Shown: positions 25,630-35,229 of the stretch, piece after piece
Position numbering within the stretch: the first letter of the stretch is position 1
Layout of the letters: the number at the start of each line of letters is the position of its first letter
Origin: a bacterium
Lineage (GTDB): Bacteria > Verrucomicrobiota > Verrucomicrobiia > Limisphaerales > UBA11358
Length of the DNA stretch: 64,000 nt
Reading direction: 5' to 3'
Assembly (NCBI GenBank): GCA_021780905.1
Contig: JAJXXW010000030.1
Coordinates: forward strand, 17,500-81,499
Made by a program: the position numbers and the translations under genes
Notes under the pieces: generated by a model
Database searches by the model: none
What the model saw: the letters and a program-made list of their open reading frames with translations, nothing else
What the model was told of the DNA's origin: nothing

Positions 25630-28600
25630 GGCGACAACTCCTCGGTTCGATGCGCCAGAAGCGGCGCAATAATTTGCTTCACCAACTGCTCGAATTCATC
25701 GTCCAGCGGGTTGGCGACGTGCCGAAAGCACAGGTTGAAATATGGATCCAGTGATTCGCCCTGGCTGTAATCGCCGAATTCGTCGCCCTCCCATTTTTCC
25801 AGCGCCTGGACTTTGGGTGGCTTTTTCCCTTGCGGACTGGCAAAGGCAAAACTGCTGGCCGGAAAAAACGCCAGCGGCCGGGTGAGGCCGAGAAAATAGA
25901 TTTCCAAAAGCTGGCCTAAAATATTTTTCGCAGTGGGAACCTCGGCAAACTGCCATTCACCGTCCTCGGCGACCAGGCGGCTGGACTTCGCTTCCGGCAA
26001 ATCCGAAAGTTGCAGTGCGAGGTGCTCGATCCACAGCTTTAAAATCGCGGCGGGCTTGATTTTTGCCGGACGGCAGTGGACGAGGCCGACGCCGTGAAAC
26101 GGCGACAATTCGCCTTCCAGTCGGAAATCTCCGATGGCCAGTTTCACCGGCCGGCGGATTTTTTCCGCCGTGCCGATGAGCCGTTGCAACGCCTCGTTGA
26201 GCGGTAGCGTCTGGGCGGCGAGATCATGTGCCAGCGCCACGCCCGTTGCGCCGGGCGGCAACCGGCCGCCGCCTTGCCACGCGGTCAAAACTTTCTCCAC
26301 CGGCCGGCGGTTCAGAAAGGCCGCGACCAATTCCTGTTTCAAGGCAAACGCGTCCAGGCCGGCCACGGTGAAAGGTTCCTCGTCCGGCCAATTTTCCCGG
26401 TCGTCCGGCAGCCGGAATTCCAGCCGGCGCTGCACGAAAAACTTTGCGGGGTTATTGAAAAAATGTTGCAGGTCGGCCAGCGAAACGGTTCGCCATTCCG
26501 TGTCCGGCTGGGTGAGCGGCTCCGGCAAAAATGATTTGCCGGCGCTGCGGCGGGCGCGGGCGGCGAGCTGGCGGCTGATTTCCGCATCGGCGGGCGAATA
26601 GCTGAACAGCCGGGAATTTTCATTTTTCTCCGAATGAAAATACACCGGGTTGAAACCGTGCAGCCGGTGGCGCGTGACCAGCAGTTCGCCGACCAGGGGT
26701 GTTTCCTGCGGCTGTGATTTCGCGTCGGGCGTCGTGCCCGCCAGCCGGAATCGCGCACCGAGATAGTCGAGCAGTTCGCTGACCACGACCGAGGGCGGAC
26801 GCGGGCGGTTGTCGGCGACCGACTGGCCGACGTAGCTGACGTAAAAAAAATTGCGCGCGGCAAGCAGCATCTCGAGAAAAAGATAACGGTCGTCGTCACG
26901 GCGCGAGGCGTCGCCGGTTTTCGGTTTCGCGGCCAGGAGATCAAAACTTAACGGCGCGGGGCGGCGCGGAAACTTTTGGTCGTCCATCCCCAGCACACAG
27001 ACGGCGCGGAACGGCACGTTGCGCATCGGGTTCAGGCCGGAAAATGTCACGCGCCCGCGCAGGACCGCCTTGCCGGACGGCGCTTCCGCGAGTTTCGGCA
27101 AAACGCGTTCGAGGATGACCGGGAACGGAACTTTTTCGTTGAAGCCGGATTGGAATTGCTGCTGGCGCAAACCGTCGAGGATTTGGCGGAGGGCGTTCGC
27201 GGCCAATTCCTCATCCGGTTCCGGCAAAAATAATTTGTCCAGAATTCCGGTCAGCGTCGCCGCCCAGTTTTCCAGCGTGCGCGGCGCGGCGAGTTCGTCC
27301 AGCGCGGCGAAAAACTGCGTTTGGAAATCCAGCCAGCGGCCGAGCAGTTCCGTGGCCGTGCCTTCGATGCCGGCGCAGGGCCAAAGTCCGTCAAAGGCGG
27401 CGCTGTCATCGGCCATCGCGTAGCCGAGCAGCAGCCGGCGGTGGCCATGTTCCCAGGAATGCTCGGCAAACGCGGGCAGGCCGAGCTGCGCGCGTTGCGC
27501 GGCATCGCGTCCCCAGCGGATGCCGGCGACCTGGATCCATTCGCGGATTTGCGGCAGTTCGCTTTCGGCGATGCCAAAACGGCGGCGCACCGGCGGCACT
27601 TCCAAAAAATCCATGACGGCGGTGGCCGGGAACCGGCTGCCGGCAAGCTGCAGCCAGTCGGCGAAGGCGTTGACGAGCGGACTTTCCTGCCGTGCGCCCT
27701 GGTCGGCGAGCGTGCAGGGAATCGCCGGCGAACCCGGCTCGGACATTTCAAACACGCCTTTGACGAACGGCGCGTAAGCCTCGACGTCCGGCAACATCAC
27801 CAAGATGTCCTGCGGCGACAGGGTCGGGTCGGCGGCAAACCATTCGAGCAGGTGGTCGCGCAGCACCTGCAGTTCGCGCAGCGGGCTGTGGCAATTATGA
27901 ATTTGGATCGAGCGGTCGGTGCGGCTGATTTCCGAAAGATTTTCGGCCGGCCGGTCTTCGAGCTTCAGGATGGCGCGCTGGACGCGGCCGAGCAGATTAT
28001 TTTGCGCCGGCTCCTGGAAATCCTCGACCTGATCGTTCACCATTTGCAGGTCGGTGACGAGCCGTTGAAATTCCCGGCCGGACTTGCCCCACGCCGCGAG
28101 CAGCGGGTGGCCGCGTTCCAGGTGCAGTTCGCGCGGACTCAACCCGCCCCGGCCGGCGACCGCCTGAATCGCCTGATCCTCAAGTGCCGAGGTGATGTCG
28201 CCCCAATACTCGGCGCACGGCGAAAGCCAGAACAGATGCACCGGCAGGTGTCGCGCCAGCCACTGAAACACTTCGAGATAAACCGGCGGCAGACTGGCCG
28301 GGCAAAAAATCGCCAGCCGTTCCGGCAATTTTCCCGGATCGCAGTCCGGCCGTTTGAGCGCGGTGAGCAGCTCGAACAGAAATTTGCCCTGGCAGGCCAG
28401 CCCGTCGCTCATCGCCGCGCGCCACAACTGCGCCTGCCAGTGTGTTTCCCGGCCGCGCTGCCAGGCCTCAATCCACTCCGGGCGATAGACGCTGTATTGG
28501 TCGAACAGGCCGGCGATTCTTTCGGCGAGCTGGAAGCGCCGGCGCGGATCGTTTGAGCTGGCGAGGTAATCATTGATTTCCCGAAACGCCGGCTGGCCGA

Positions 28601-28910
28601 GCAGCGGCCCCAGTTTTTCCATGAGCCGCCAGGTCAGGGCTTCCGGCTCGATCAAGCCGGTGCGCGTTTCCGCCGGCAGCAATCTTTCCATCAGGCCGAA
28701 AAAAAACGCGCGCGGAAACGTCAGTTCCAGGTTGGCGGCGATGCCGTGACGGCGGGCGAGTTCGAGCTGGAGCCATTGCGCCAGGACCTGTGTCGGCACG
28801 ATGATTTGTTCCGGCGCGAACGGCGAGCCGAGCGGCGACCGGAGGGTGTCGCGGGCCAGCCGCTCCGCCAGGTTTTCCAGCCGGTTGCTTTGGTAGAGAG
28901 TCAGGCTCAC
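25626..28910 (-). CDS. recC: Exodeoxyribonuclease V subunit gamma
   Basis: 1094 aa, the Chi-recognition and scaffold subunit of RecBCD. The start LTLYQSNRLENLAERLA is the family signature (Y-x-S-N-R-L-E-x-L). Later blocks include FPRAFFFGLMERLLP, IQIHNCHSPLREL(Q)VLRDHLL, LPDVEAYAP, FSGLNPMRNVPFRAVCVLGMDDQKFPR and a C-terminal nuclease-like region. Translation starts at a GTG (28908-28910). It is the first gene of a recC-recB-recD operon on the minus strand, divergent from pyrF with a 201-bp gap that holds their promoters. Confidence 0.93.
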   Translation of the reverse strand: MSLTLYQSNRLENLAERLARDTLRSPLGSPFAPEQIIVPTQVLAQWLQLELARRHGIAANLELTFPRAFFFGLMERLLPAETRTGLIEPEALTWRLMEKLGPLLGQPAFREINDYLASSNDPRRRFQLAERIAGLFDQYSVYRPEWIEAWQRGRETHWQAQLWRAAMSDGLACQGKFLFELLTALKRPDCDPGKLPERLAIFCPASLPPVYLEVFQWLARHLPVHLFWLSPCAEYWGDITSALEDQAIQAVAGRGGLSPRELHLERGHPLLAAWGKSGREFQRLVTDLQMVNDQVEDFQEPAQNNLLGRVQRAILKLEDRPAENLSEISRTDRSIQIHNCHSPLRELQVLRDHLLEWFAADPTLSPQDILVMLPDVEAYAPFVKGVFEMSEPGSPAIPCTLADQGARQESPLVNAFADWLQLAGSRFPATAVMDFLEVPPVRRRFGIAESELPQIREWIQVAGIRWGRDAAQRAQLGLPAFAEHSWEHGHRRLLLGYAMADDSAAFDGLWPCAGIEGTATELLGRWLDFQTQFFAALDELAAPRTLENWAATLTGILDKLFLPEPDEELAANALRQILDGLRQQQFQSGFNEKVPFPVILERVLPKLAEAPSGKAVLRGRVTFSGLNPMRNVPFRAVCVLGMDDQKFPRRPAPLSFDLLAAKPKTGDASRRDDDRYLFLEMLLAARNFFYVSYVGQSVADNRPRPPSVVVSELLDYLGARFRLAGTTPDAKSQPQETPLVGELLVTRHRLHGFNPVYFHSEKNENSRLFSYSPADAEISRQLAARARRSAGKSFLPEPLTQPDTEWRTVSLADLQHFFNNPAKFFVQRRLEFRLPDDRENWPDEEPFTVAGLDAFALKQELVAAFLNRRPVEKVLTAWQGGGRLPPGATGVALAHDLAAQTLPLNEALQRLIGTAEKIRRPVKLAIGDFRLEGELSPFHGVGLVHCRPAKIKPAAILKLWIEHLALQLSDLPEAKSSRLVAEDGEWQFAEVPTAKNILGQLLEIYFLGLTRPLAFFPASSFAFASPQGKKPPKVQALEKWEGDEFGDYSQGESLDPYFNLCFRHVANPLDDEFEQLVKQIIAPLLAHRTEELSP

Positions 28911-29111
28911 GTCATTTCGTTGGACGGAATGGTTTTGATGATCGCGCCGGCAAGGGTTGAACCGGGGAATTTTCCCGCCGGCGGGGACATATACAGCGGA
29001 ACGCGGCGGATTCCAACCTGAAAAACCGGCGGCCGTAAAAGAATGTCCCGGCCAAATTTCGCGGGTGCGTTTTTGCAGAATTTATGTTTAGCTTGGGCAA
29101 AATCAATTGCC

Positions 29112-29816
29112 ATGCGAAACCCCATCATCGCGGCCCTCGACGTGCCGACCGCCGAACAAGCGTTGAAACTGGCCGGCGACCTCGCGCCGGCGGTCGGCGC
29201 GTTCAAGATCGGCAGCGAGCTGTTCACCGCCGCCGGGCCGGACATCGTGAAAAAAATCCGCGCGACCGGCGCGAGCGTCTTTCTCGATTTGAAATTTCAC
29301 GATATCCCGAACACCGTCGCCAAGTCGGTGACGGCCGCCGTGCAACTGGACGTGCAGATGCTCACCGTCCACACCAGCGGCGGATTTGAAATGCTCCGCG
29401 CCGCCGAGCAGGCCGCCGGGGAAATCGCGCGGAAACTGGGGCGCGTCCCGCCGCTGGTGCTGGGCGTCACCGTGTTGACCAGTCTGGACACGCCCGCGCT
29501 GCGCGAAATCGGCCTCGACGGGAACGTGGAATCTCAGGTGCGCCGGCTGGCCACCATCGCCACGCGGGCCGGTCTGCGCGGCCTGGTGTGTTCGCCGCAG
29601 GAAGTCGCCCAGTTGCGGCCATACATTCCGCCCGCGATGCAGCTGGTCACGCCCGGCATCCGCACCGGCGCGGAAAAAGCCGACGACCAGAAACGCACGC
29701 TCACGCCCCAAGAAGCCATGCAAGCGGGCGCGAACTGGCTCGTGATTGGCCGGCCGATTTACGCGGCGGAAAATCCGCGCGCCGCGGCGGAGAAAATCCT
29801 GGAATCCATTTCCTGA
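29112..29816 (+). CDS. pyrF: Orotidine 5'-phosphate decarboxylase
   Basis: 234 aa, normal length for the bacterial type-1 family. It makes UMP from orotidine monophosphate. The N-terminus MRNPIIAALDVPTAEQALKL holds the first substrate aspartate. The catalytic Lys-Asp array is in VFLDLKFHDIPNTVAKSV, and VTPGIRTGAEKADDQKRTLTP followed by NWLVIGRPIY forms the phosphate site. The start is the ATG at 29112; an upstream ATG at 29043 would add 23 unrelated residues. Divergent from recC. Confidence 0.96.
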   Translation: MRNPIIAALDVPTAEQALKLAGDLAPAVGAFKIGSELFTAAGPDIVKKIRATGASVFLDLKFHDIPNTVAKSVTAAVQLDVQMLTVHTSGGFEMLRAAEQAAGEIARKLGRVPPLVLGVTVLTSLDTPALREIGLDGNVESQVRRLATIATRAGLRGLVCSPQEVAQLRPYIPPAMQLVTPGIRTGAEKADDQKRTLTPQEAMQAGANWLVIGRPIYAAENPRAAAEKILESIS

Positions 29817-29833
29817 ACCGGCTGGAATCGTGG

Positions 29834-30607
29834 TCAGGGCCGGAGCGCGGCGTTCACCGCCGCCACGAGCGCGTTGACCCGGACCGGCAGCGGAAAATCC
29901 GAAGGCGCTTCCAGCGTGTAACCGAGCCGTGACTTGTGACTGATGAGATACAGCGCCTCCGGCCAGTCGGGCCGCTCCGCCGGCGAAATGTTCGGACGGA
30001 TGATGCCGCCGTGCGCCGTGCGGCCTTCAATGATTTCGGACGGATCCACCGGACAGACTTTTTCCACGGCCGAGATGATTTTTCCCGCGCGCGAGACCTG
30101 CCGGTCCGGGTTCTGTTCGTAAAGATAGAAGCCGTGCGATTCCCAGTCCTCGTGCAGGCAGAGGTAAAGATCAAAGGCCGGCTGGCGGTCCAGCCACGCG
30201 AGGTGCGCACGGACTTCGGCGGATTGCGGATTGCGATAATCGCGGTTGAGGTCCAGACCGTCGGCGTTGCCGCGCTGGTTGCGCAGAAAGCCGAGCGGAT
30301 TCAGACAGGGCAGCAGGAAAATCTCCGCGTCCGGCCAGCGATTTTCCCGGATTAACCGGAGCGCGGCGAGCGGGCCAGCCGGCTCATCGCCGTGAATGCC
30401 GGCGGAGATGTAAAATCTCAAAACCGTTTCTGGATTTTGAGCTGCCGGCCTGCGATGCAGTGCCAGCCAGCGAAAATCATCGTGATGGTGAAATGTTTCC
30501 GAAGTCCAGCCGTGACCGGCAGCGGCGCTTTGAACGTCGCGGAGCACGGCGCGGATATCAATCGTCTCGCCGTGGTAGCCGCCGTAGTTCTGGCCAAGTT
30601 TTTGCAT
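29834..30607 (-). CDS. M14 family zinc carboxypeptidase / murein peptide amidase-like
   Basis: 257 aa. Zinc ligands are visible as FYISAGIHGDEPAGPLAALR (His-x-x-Glu) and the downstream YLCLHEDWESHGFYLYE, which carries the third ligand histidine. NPLGFLRNQRGNADGLDLNRDY is the substrate-binding Asn-Arg region of M14 enzymes. The size and HGDE variant fit the MpaA/succinylglutamate desuccinylase-like branch rather than large carboxypeptidases. The ATG at 30607 is chosen; a TTG 60 bases upstream is possible but adds a basic stretch with no family match. It may act on peptidoglycan peptides, as MpaA does; this is inference. Confidence 0.8.
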   Translation of the reverse strand: MQKLGQNYGGYHGETIDIRAVLRDVQSAAAGHGWTSETFHHHDDFRWLALHRRPAAQNPETVLRFYISAGIHGDEPAGPLAALRLIRENRWPDAEIFLLPCLNPLGFLRNQRGNADGLDLNRDYRNPQSAEVRAHLAWLDRQPAFDLYLCLHEDWESHGFYLYEQNPDRQVSRAGKIISAVEKVCPVDPSEIIEGRTAHGGIIRPNISPAERPDWPEALYLISHKSRLGYTLEAPSDFPLPVRVNALVAAVNAALRP

Positions 30608-30715
30608 GCGGGGAATTTCACGCAAAGACTGACGGAGGCAAAGCAGTTTTTTACGTAAAAAGGCCAACGCTCAAGCCAAGCTTTTCAGCCGCGCTTTTCG
30701 CATCTTCGCCGGTGA

Positions 30716-32089
30716 TTAATTCCCCAGATACTCGCGCGGGTCGGTGACCTTGCCGGTCAACGCGCTCGCCGCCACCGTGGCCGGCGACGCGAGAAACACC
30801 TTGGATTCCTTGTCGCCCATGCGGCCGGGGAAATTCCGGTTGGTCGCGCTGATGCAGTTGATACCGCTCTTGTTGATGCGGCCGAACGTGTCCACCGGGC
30901 CGCCGAGGCACGCGGCGCAGCCGGCGTTCTCCGTCATCTGCACGCCGGCGTTCACGATGATCTGCCAGATGGTTTCGTTGCCCCAATAAGTCGTCTGCAA
31001 ATCGCGGACGATGTCCGGTGTCGCCGGCACGCCGAAGGTGTCAATGACCACTTTCTTGCCGCGCAAAACGCGGGCGAACTCGATGAAGTCGCTCGTCTTG
31101 CCGCCGGTGCAACTGCCGACGTAGGCGCGATCCAATTTCTGATTCATCTCCTTCGCTTTTTTGCGCTGGCCCGGATCGGGATGGCAGGCGACGGTGGGTT
31201 CGAGCTGGCTCAAATCCACGACGAGTTCATAGACGAACTTTTGATCTTTGTCCGCTTCGACCGGTTGGTAACTGGATTTCGTGCCGTTCAATTTGACGCG
31301 GGCGTCGACGTATTCCGCCGTGCGCGAATCAAATTCAAAAATACCGTTCTTGCCACCGGCTTCAATCGCCATGTTCGCGATGGTCATGCGGTCGTCCATC
31401 GAAAGCGTCTTCGCACCTTCGCCGTCGAACTGCATCGCGCGATAGGTCGCGCCGTCAAAACCGATTTCGCCGATGCAATGGAGGATGATGTCCTTCGCCA
31501 TCACGCCGGGCTGGAGTTTGCCTTCGAGGCGGAAGTGCATAGTTTCCGGAACCTTGATGAGCAATTTGCCCGTGCCCATGACGAAGCCGGCGTCAGTATT
31601 GCCGATGCCGGTGGCGAACTGGTTGAACGCGCCGGCCATGCAGGTGTGCGAGTCGGTGCCGAACAACACTTCGCCGGGCCGCGTGTGTCCCTTGGCCGGC
31701 AGCGCCGCGTGGCAGACGCCAGCGTAGCGGGAGCCGTATTGTTTTTTCATCGCGCCCTTGGTCACGTCGAATTTCCACTGGCCTTTCGGGTCGTCAATGA
31801 CGTCGTAGAAATAGGGCAATCCCTGCTCGTTGGCGAAATCGCGCAGAATGTCCACGTTGCGGTTGGACTTGGAATCGGCGGTGAAAATGTAGTGGTCGGG
31901 GATGATGACAATTTTATTTTTGTCCCAGACCTTGGCGGTCTGGCCGAACTCGCGTTTGAACACGCCGATGGTGCCCGGGCCGCAGACGTCGTGCGTCATC
32001 AGCACGTCGGCGTTCACCCAGATATTGTCGCCGGCCTGCACGCTGGTCTTGCCGGCCGCGCGGGCGAGGAGTTTTTCAGTCAACGTCAT
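30716..32089 (-). CDS. leuC: 3-isopropylmalate dehydratase large subunit
   Basis: 457 aa. It isomerises 2- to 3-isopropylmalate in leucine synthesis, using a [4Fe-4S] cluster and a separate small subunit (LeuD). The N-terminus is MTLTEKLLARAAGK. GTDSHTCMAGAFNQFATGIGNTD is a family block. Cluster cysteines are in GSCTGGKTSDF and GCAACLGGPVDTFG. The ATG at 32089 is preferred over an upstream extension of 56 residues that is Arg/Ala-rich and unlike the family. leuD is not next to it. Members of the wider family (homoaconitase) are close, so the exact substrate rests on the leucine assignment. Confidence 0.88.
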   Translation of the reverse strand: MTLTEKLLARAAGKTSVQAGDNIWVNADVLMTHDVCGPGTIGVFKREFGQTAKVWDKNKIVIIPDHYIFTADSKSNRNVDILRDFANEQGLPYFYDVIDDPKGQWKFDVTKGAMKKQYGSRYAGVCHAALPAKGHTRPGEVLFGTDSHTCMAGAFNQFATGIGNTDAGFVMGTGKLLIKVPETMHFRLEGKLQPGVMAKDIILHCIGEIGFDGATYRAMQFDGEGAKTLSMDDRMTIANMAIEAGGKNGIFEFDSRTAEYVDARVKLNGTKSSYQPVEADKDQKFVYELVVDLSQLEPTVACHPDPGQRKKAKEMNQKLDRAYVGSCTGGKTSDFIEFARVLRGKKVVIDTFGVPATPDIVRDLQTTYWGNETIWQIIVNAGVQMTENAGCAACLGGPVDTFGRINKSGINCISATNRNFPGRMGDKESKVFLASPATVAASALTGKVTDPREYLGN

Positions 32090-32293
32090 AATCCAAGCAG
32101 AATAGCCGATGCGCGCGGCCAGTTCAACTGCGGCTTTGCGCCGGCCGGGCCTGAATTTTCCAAGCGTCTGCCGCCGCCCGCGCGTTTCTTTTTTCACCAA
32201 AAGTTGCGGGTCGGCATTGACTTTTGCGCCGGCAAATGAAAGCTTTCTCACCCGCAATTCCCGAATTCAATTGTCGGGCGGCGGTAAAATCTC

Positions 32294-34000
32294 GTGGCAG
32301 AAAAAGACGATTATTTGCTGGACCTGCTGGTTGACCTCGGCTTCACCACCGCCGACGTGGTTGACAAGGCCCGCGAAGAGGCCAACGCCGCCGGCGTGGG
32401 CGTGGTGGATTTGTTGGTGGCCAACAAGGTCATCCGCCCCGGCGACGTGACCCAGGCCAAGGCCGCGCAGTTCGGCGCGGAAGTCGTCCACCTGGCCAAC
32501 CTCAAGATTGAGGACGATGTCATCGCCATCGTCCCGCGCGATATCGCCAAAAAATACCGCGTCGTCCCCGTTTTCAAAAATGCAGGCAAGGTGGCTGTGG
32601 CCATCGCCGATCCTTCCGACCTGAACACGATTGATTCGCTGACGCACCTGCTGAACGCCGAAATCGAACTGCGGGTGGCCTCGGAGCAGGACATTGAGAA
32701 CGCGCTGACCAAATATTACGGCGGCGAAAAAAAATCCATGGACGCGGGCATCTTCAAGGATGTCATGCAGGAGCTGACGGAGGAAAACGTCCACGTCGCC
32801 AAAGTCGAGGACGGCGGCGAAGTCGAGGCCGACGCGCCGCTCATCCGGCTGGTGAACCAGATCATCGTGGACGCCTTCAAGCTGCGCGCGTCGGACATCC
32901 ACCTCGAACCGCTGGAGAAACGCTTCCGCCTGCGCTACCGGATTGACGGCGTGATGCAGGAAATGAAGTCACCGCCGAAACGCCTCCAGGCCCCGGTCAT
33001 CGCGCGTTTGAAAATCCAGGCCGGCATGGTCATCTCCGAACACCGCGTGCCGCAGGACGGCCGCATCCAGTCCAAAATCGGGAGCAAGTTGATTGACCTG
33101 CGCGTGTCCTGCCTGCCGACGAACCACGGTGAAAGCATCGTGATGCGTATTCTCGACAAGGAGGGGCTGCGGCTCGGTCTGCCCGAACTCGGCTTTTTGA
33201 GCGACGATCAAGCGACCTTCGAGCGCATCATCAATTTGCCGGACGGCATTCTGCTCGTGACCGGCCCGACGGGTTCCGGCAAGACCACGACGCTGTATTC
33301 CTGTTTGAACTTCATCAACCGGCCCGACCGCAAAATCATCACGGTCGAGGATCCGGTGGAATATGTCTTGTCCGGCATCAACCAGGTGCAGGTGCATGAG
33401 GCCGTGGGTTTCACCTTCGCCGCCGCACTGCGCGCGATCCTGCGCCAGGCGCCGAACATCGTGATGATCGGCGAAATCCGCGACCTCGAGACCGGCTCCA
33501 TCGCCATCAACGCGTCGCTGACCGGCCATCTGGTGTTCTCCACGCTGCACACCAACGACGCGCCCGGCGCGGTGACTCGGCTGGTGGACATCGGCGTGAA
33601 ACCGTTCTTGGTGGCGTCATCCACCCGCTGCCTGATGGCGCAGCGGCTCGTCCGCAAAATCTGCAAGAAGTGCATGGCCCCCTATACGCCGACCGAGCAG
33701 GAGATGCGTTCGCTGGGCCTGACCCTGGACGAGGTGAAAAACGCGAACATTCAGAAAGGCCGCGGCTGCCAGAATTGCAACAACACCGGCAACCGCGGGC
33801 GCTTCGGCATCTTTGAGATTTTCGTCGTGGAAGACGAGGCGCGGAAATTGATTTATGACCGGGTGCCGACCACGGTGCTGCGCCAGCGCGCCCGCGAGAT
33901 GGGCATGCGCACGTTGCGCGAGGACGGCATTCGCAAAGTGCTGGCCGGCCTAACGACGCCGGAGGAAGTCATCCGCGCCACCGTCGGCGACGAATCCTGA
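32294..34000 (+). CDS. pilB: Type IV pilus/T2SS assembly ATPase (PilB/GspE-like, first copy)
   Basis: 568 aa, with a GTG start. The N-terminal MshEN-like domain (about residues 1-140) opens DYLLDLLVDLGFTTADVVDKA. The T2SSE ATPase core has Walker A GPTGSGKTTT (324-333), the Asp box IITVEDPVEY, Walker B NIVMIGEIRDLET and the His box TGHLVFSTLHTNDAPGA. A zinc-binding four-cysteine motif is intact: C457-x2-C460 and C492-x2-C495. It powers pilin polymerisation at the inner membrane. It leads a cluster with pilT, a second such ATPase and pilC, and is divergent from leuC. Confidence 0.93.
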   Translation: MAEKDDYLLDLLVDLGFTTADVVDKAREEANAAGVGVVDLLVANKVIRPGDVTQAKAAQFGAEVVHLANLKIEDDVIAIVPRDIAKKYRVVPVFKNAGKVAVAIADPSDLNTIDSLTHLLNAEIELRVASEQDIENALTKYYGGEKKSMDAGIFKDVMQELTEENVHVAKVEDGGEVEADAPLIRLVNQIIVDAFKLRASDIHLEPLEKRFRLRYRIDGVMQEMKSPPKRLQAPVIARLKIQAGMVISEHRVPQDGRIQSKIGSKLIDLRVSCLPTNHGESIVMRILDKEGLRLGLPELGFLSDDQATFERIINLPDGILLVTGPTGSGKTTTLYSCLNFINRPDRKIITVEDPVEYVLSGINQVQVHEAVGFTFAAALRAILRQAPNIVMIGEIRDLETGSIAINASLTGHLVFSTLHTNDAPGAVTRLVDIGVKPFLVASSTRCLMAQRLVRKICKKCMAPYTPTEQEMRSLGLTLDEVKNANIQKGRGCQNCNNTGNRGRFGIFEIFVVEDEARKLIYDRVPTTVLRQRAREMGMRTLREDGIRKVLAGLTTPEEVIRATVGDES

Positions 34001-34095
34001 AGAAAGGCAGAAGCAAGAATGAAGAATTGAAGGCGGCGCGCGCGGATAATTTTCGCGTGCCGGGGGCGGTTTCCGCATTCTGCATTTGAAAATTT

Positions 34096-35220
34096 ATGTC
34101 ATACGCCATGTCAGACTTGTTGCAGTTGGTCGTCTCGGAAGGCGCGTCCGACCTGCACATCCGCGTCGGCACGTCGCCGACCATCCGTGTCCACGGGACA
34201 CTGCACCGGGTCGAGGGGCCGGCACTGACGCCGGAGGCGGCCGAGGAACTGATGCGCAGTCTCACCTCCGAGGAACACATCCAGCAGACGCGCGAGCGTG
34301 GCGGTGCGGACTTCGCCTTTGCGTTCGGCGAGGCGGCGCGTTTCCGCGTGAGCGTGTTCAAGGAGAAGGGCAATTTCGGCATGGTGCTCCGGCAGATACC
34401 GAACAAGATGCTCACGTTCGAGCAGATCGGCCTGCCCGAGTCCGTGAAGCAGTTGTTGTTCAAGCCGCGCGGCTTGATCCTGGTCACTGGCCCGACCGGT
34501 TCCGGCAAATCCACCACCCTGGCGTCACTGCTGAATATCGTGAATGAGACGCGCGAGGAAGTGCACCTCATCACGATTGAAGACCCGATCGAATATTATC
34601 ACAAGCACAAGAAAGCGTTGATCACCCAGCGCGAAGTGCATGTGGACGTGCCGAACTTCGCCGAGGCCCTCCGCCGCGCGCTGCGCCAGGACCCGGACAT
34701 GATCCTGGTCGGCGAAATGCGCGACCTGGAAACAATTGAAGCGGCCATCACGGCGGCGGAAACCGGCCACCTGGTGTTTGGCACACTGCACACCACGGGC
34801 GCGGCCAAGACGATTGACCGTTTGACCAACGCGTTCCCGACGAACCAGCAGGAAATGGTGCGCATCCAGCTTTCGACGGTGCTCCAGGCGGTGATTTCGC
34901 AGTTGCTGATTCCCCGCGTGGACAAGCCGGGCCGCGTGGCGGCGTTCGAGATCATGATCAACACGCCGTCCATCGCCGCGCTCATTCGCGACAACAAGAC
35001 GTTCCGCATCCAGTCGGACATCCAGACCGGCGCGAAATTTGGCATGGTGACGCTGGACGCGTGGCTGATTGAGCTCTACCTGAAGGGCATGATTGCGCGC
35101 GAGGAAGTCATCAACAAATCCCAGGATCCGACCACGATTCTGGCGAAACTCCAGGAACTGGACCTGGCGCAAGCCGTGGATCAGGGCGGCAAGGGGGCCG
35201 CGCCGGGCAGCAAAAAATAA
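34096..35220 (+). CDS. pilT: Type IV pilus retraction ATPase PilT
   Basis: 374 aa, the hexameric ATPase that depolymerises pili. The N-terminal PAS-like domain starts [18 protein letters not shown]. Walker [11 protein letters not shown] begins at residue 132. [24 protein letters not shown] is the Asp box, [35 protein letters not shown] contains Walker B and the His box, and [19 protein letters not shown] is the C-terminal PilT-type region. It lacks the four-cysteine zinc site of PilB, as expected. The start may be 34096 or the ATG four codons later. It lies between the two PilB-like genes. Confidence 0.95.
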   Translation: MSYAMSDLLQLVVSEGASDLHIRVGTSPTIRVHGTLHRVEGPALTPEAAEELMRSLTSEEHIQQTRERGGADFAFAFGEAARFRVSVFKEKGNFGMVLRQIPNKMLTFEQIGLPESVKQLLFKPRGLILVTGPTGSGKSTTLASLLNIVNETREEVHLITIEDPIEYYHKHKKALITQREVHVDVPNFAEALRRALRQDPDMILVGEMRDLETIEAAITAAETGHLVFGTLHTTGAAKTIDRLTNAFPTNQQEMVRIQLSTVLQAVISQLLIPRVDKPGRVAAFEIMINTPSIAALIRDNKTFRIQSDIQTGAKFGMVTLDAWLIELYLKGMIAREEVINKSQDPTTILAKLQELDLAQAVDQGGKGAAPGSKK

Positions 35221-35229
35221 TTTTGTTTC

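Noticed and set aside
28911..29111. Exact promoters for recC and pyrF
   Set aside because: Several A/T-rich hexamers fit loosely but none gives a convincing -35/-10 pair at 16-18 bp.
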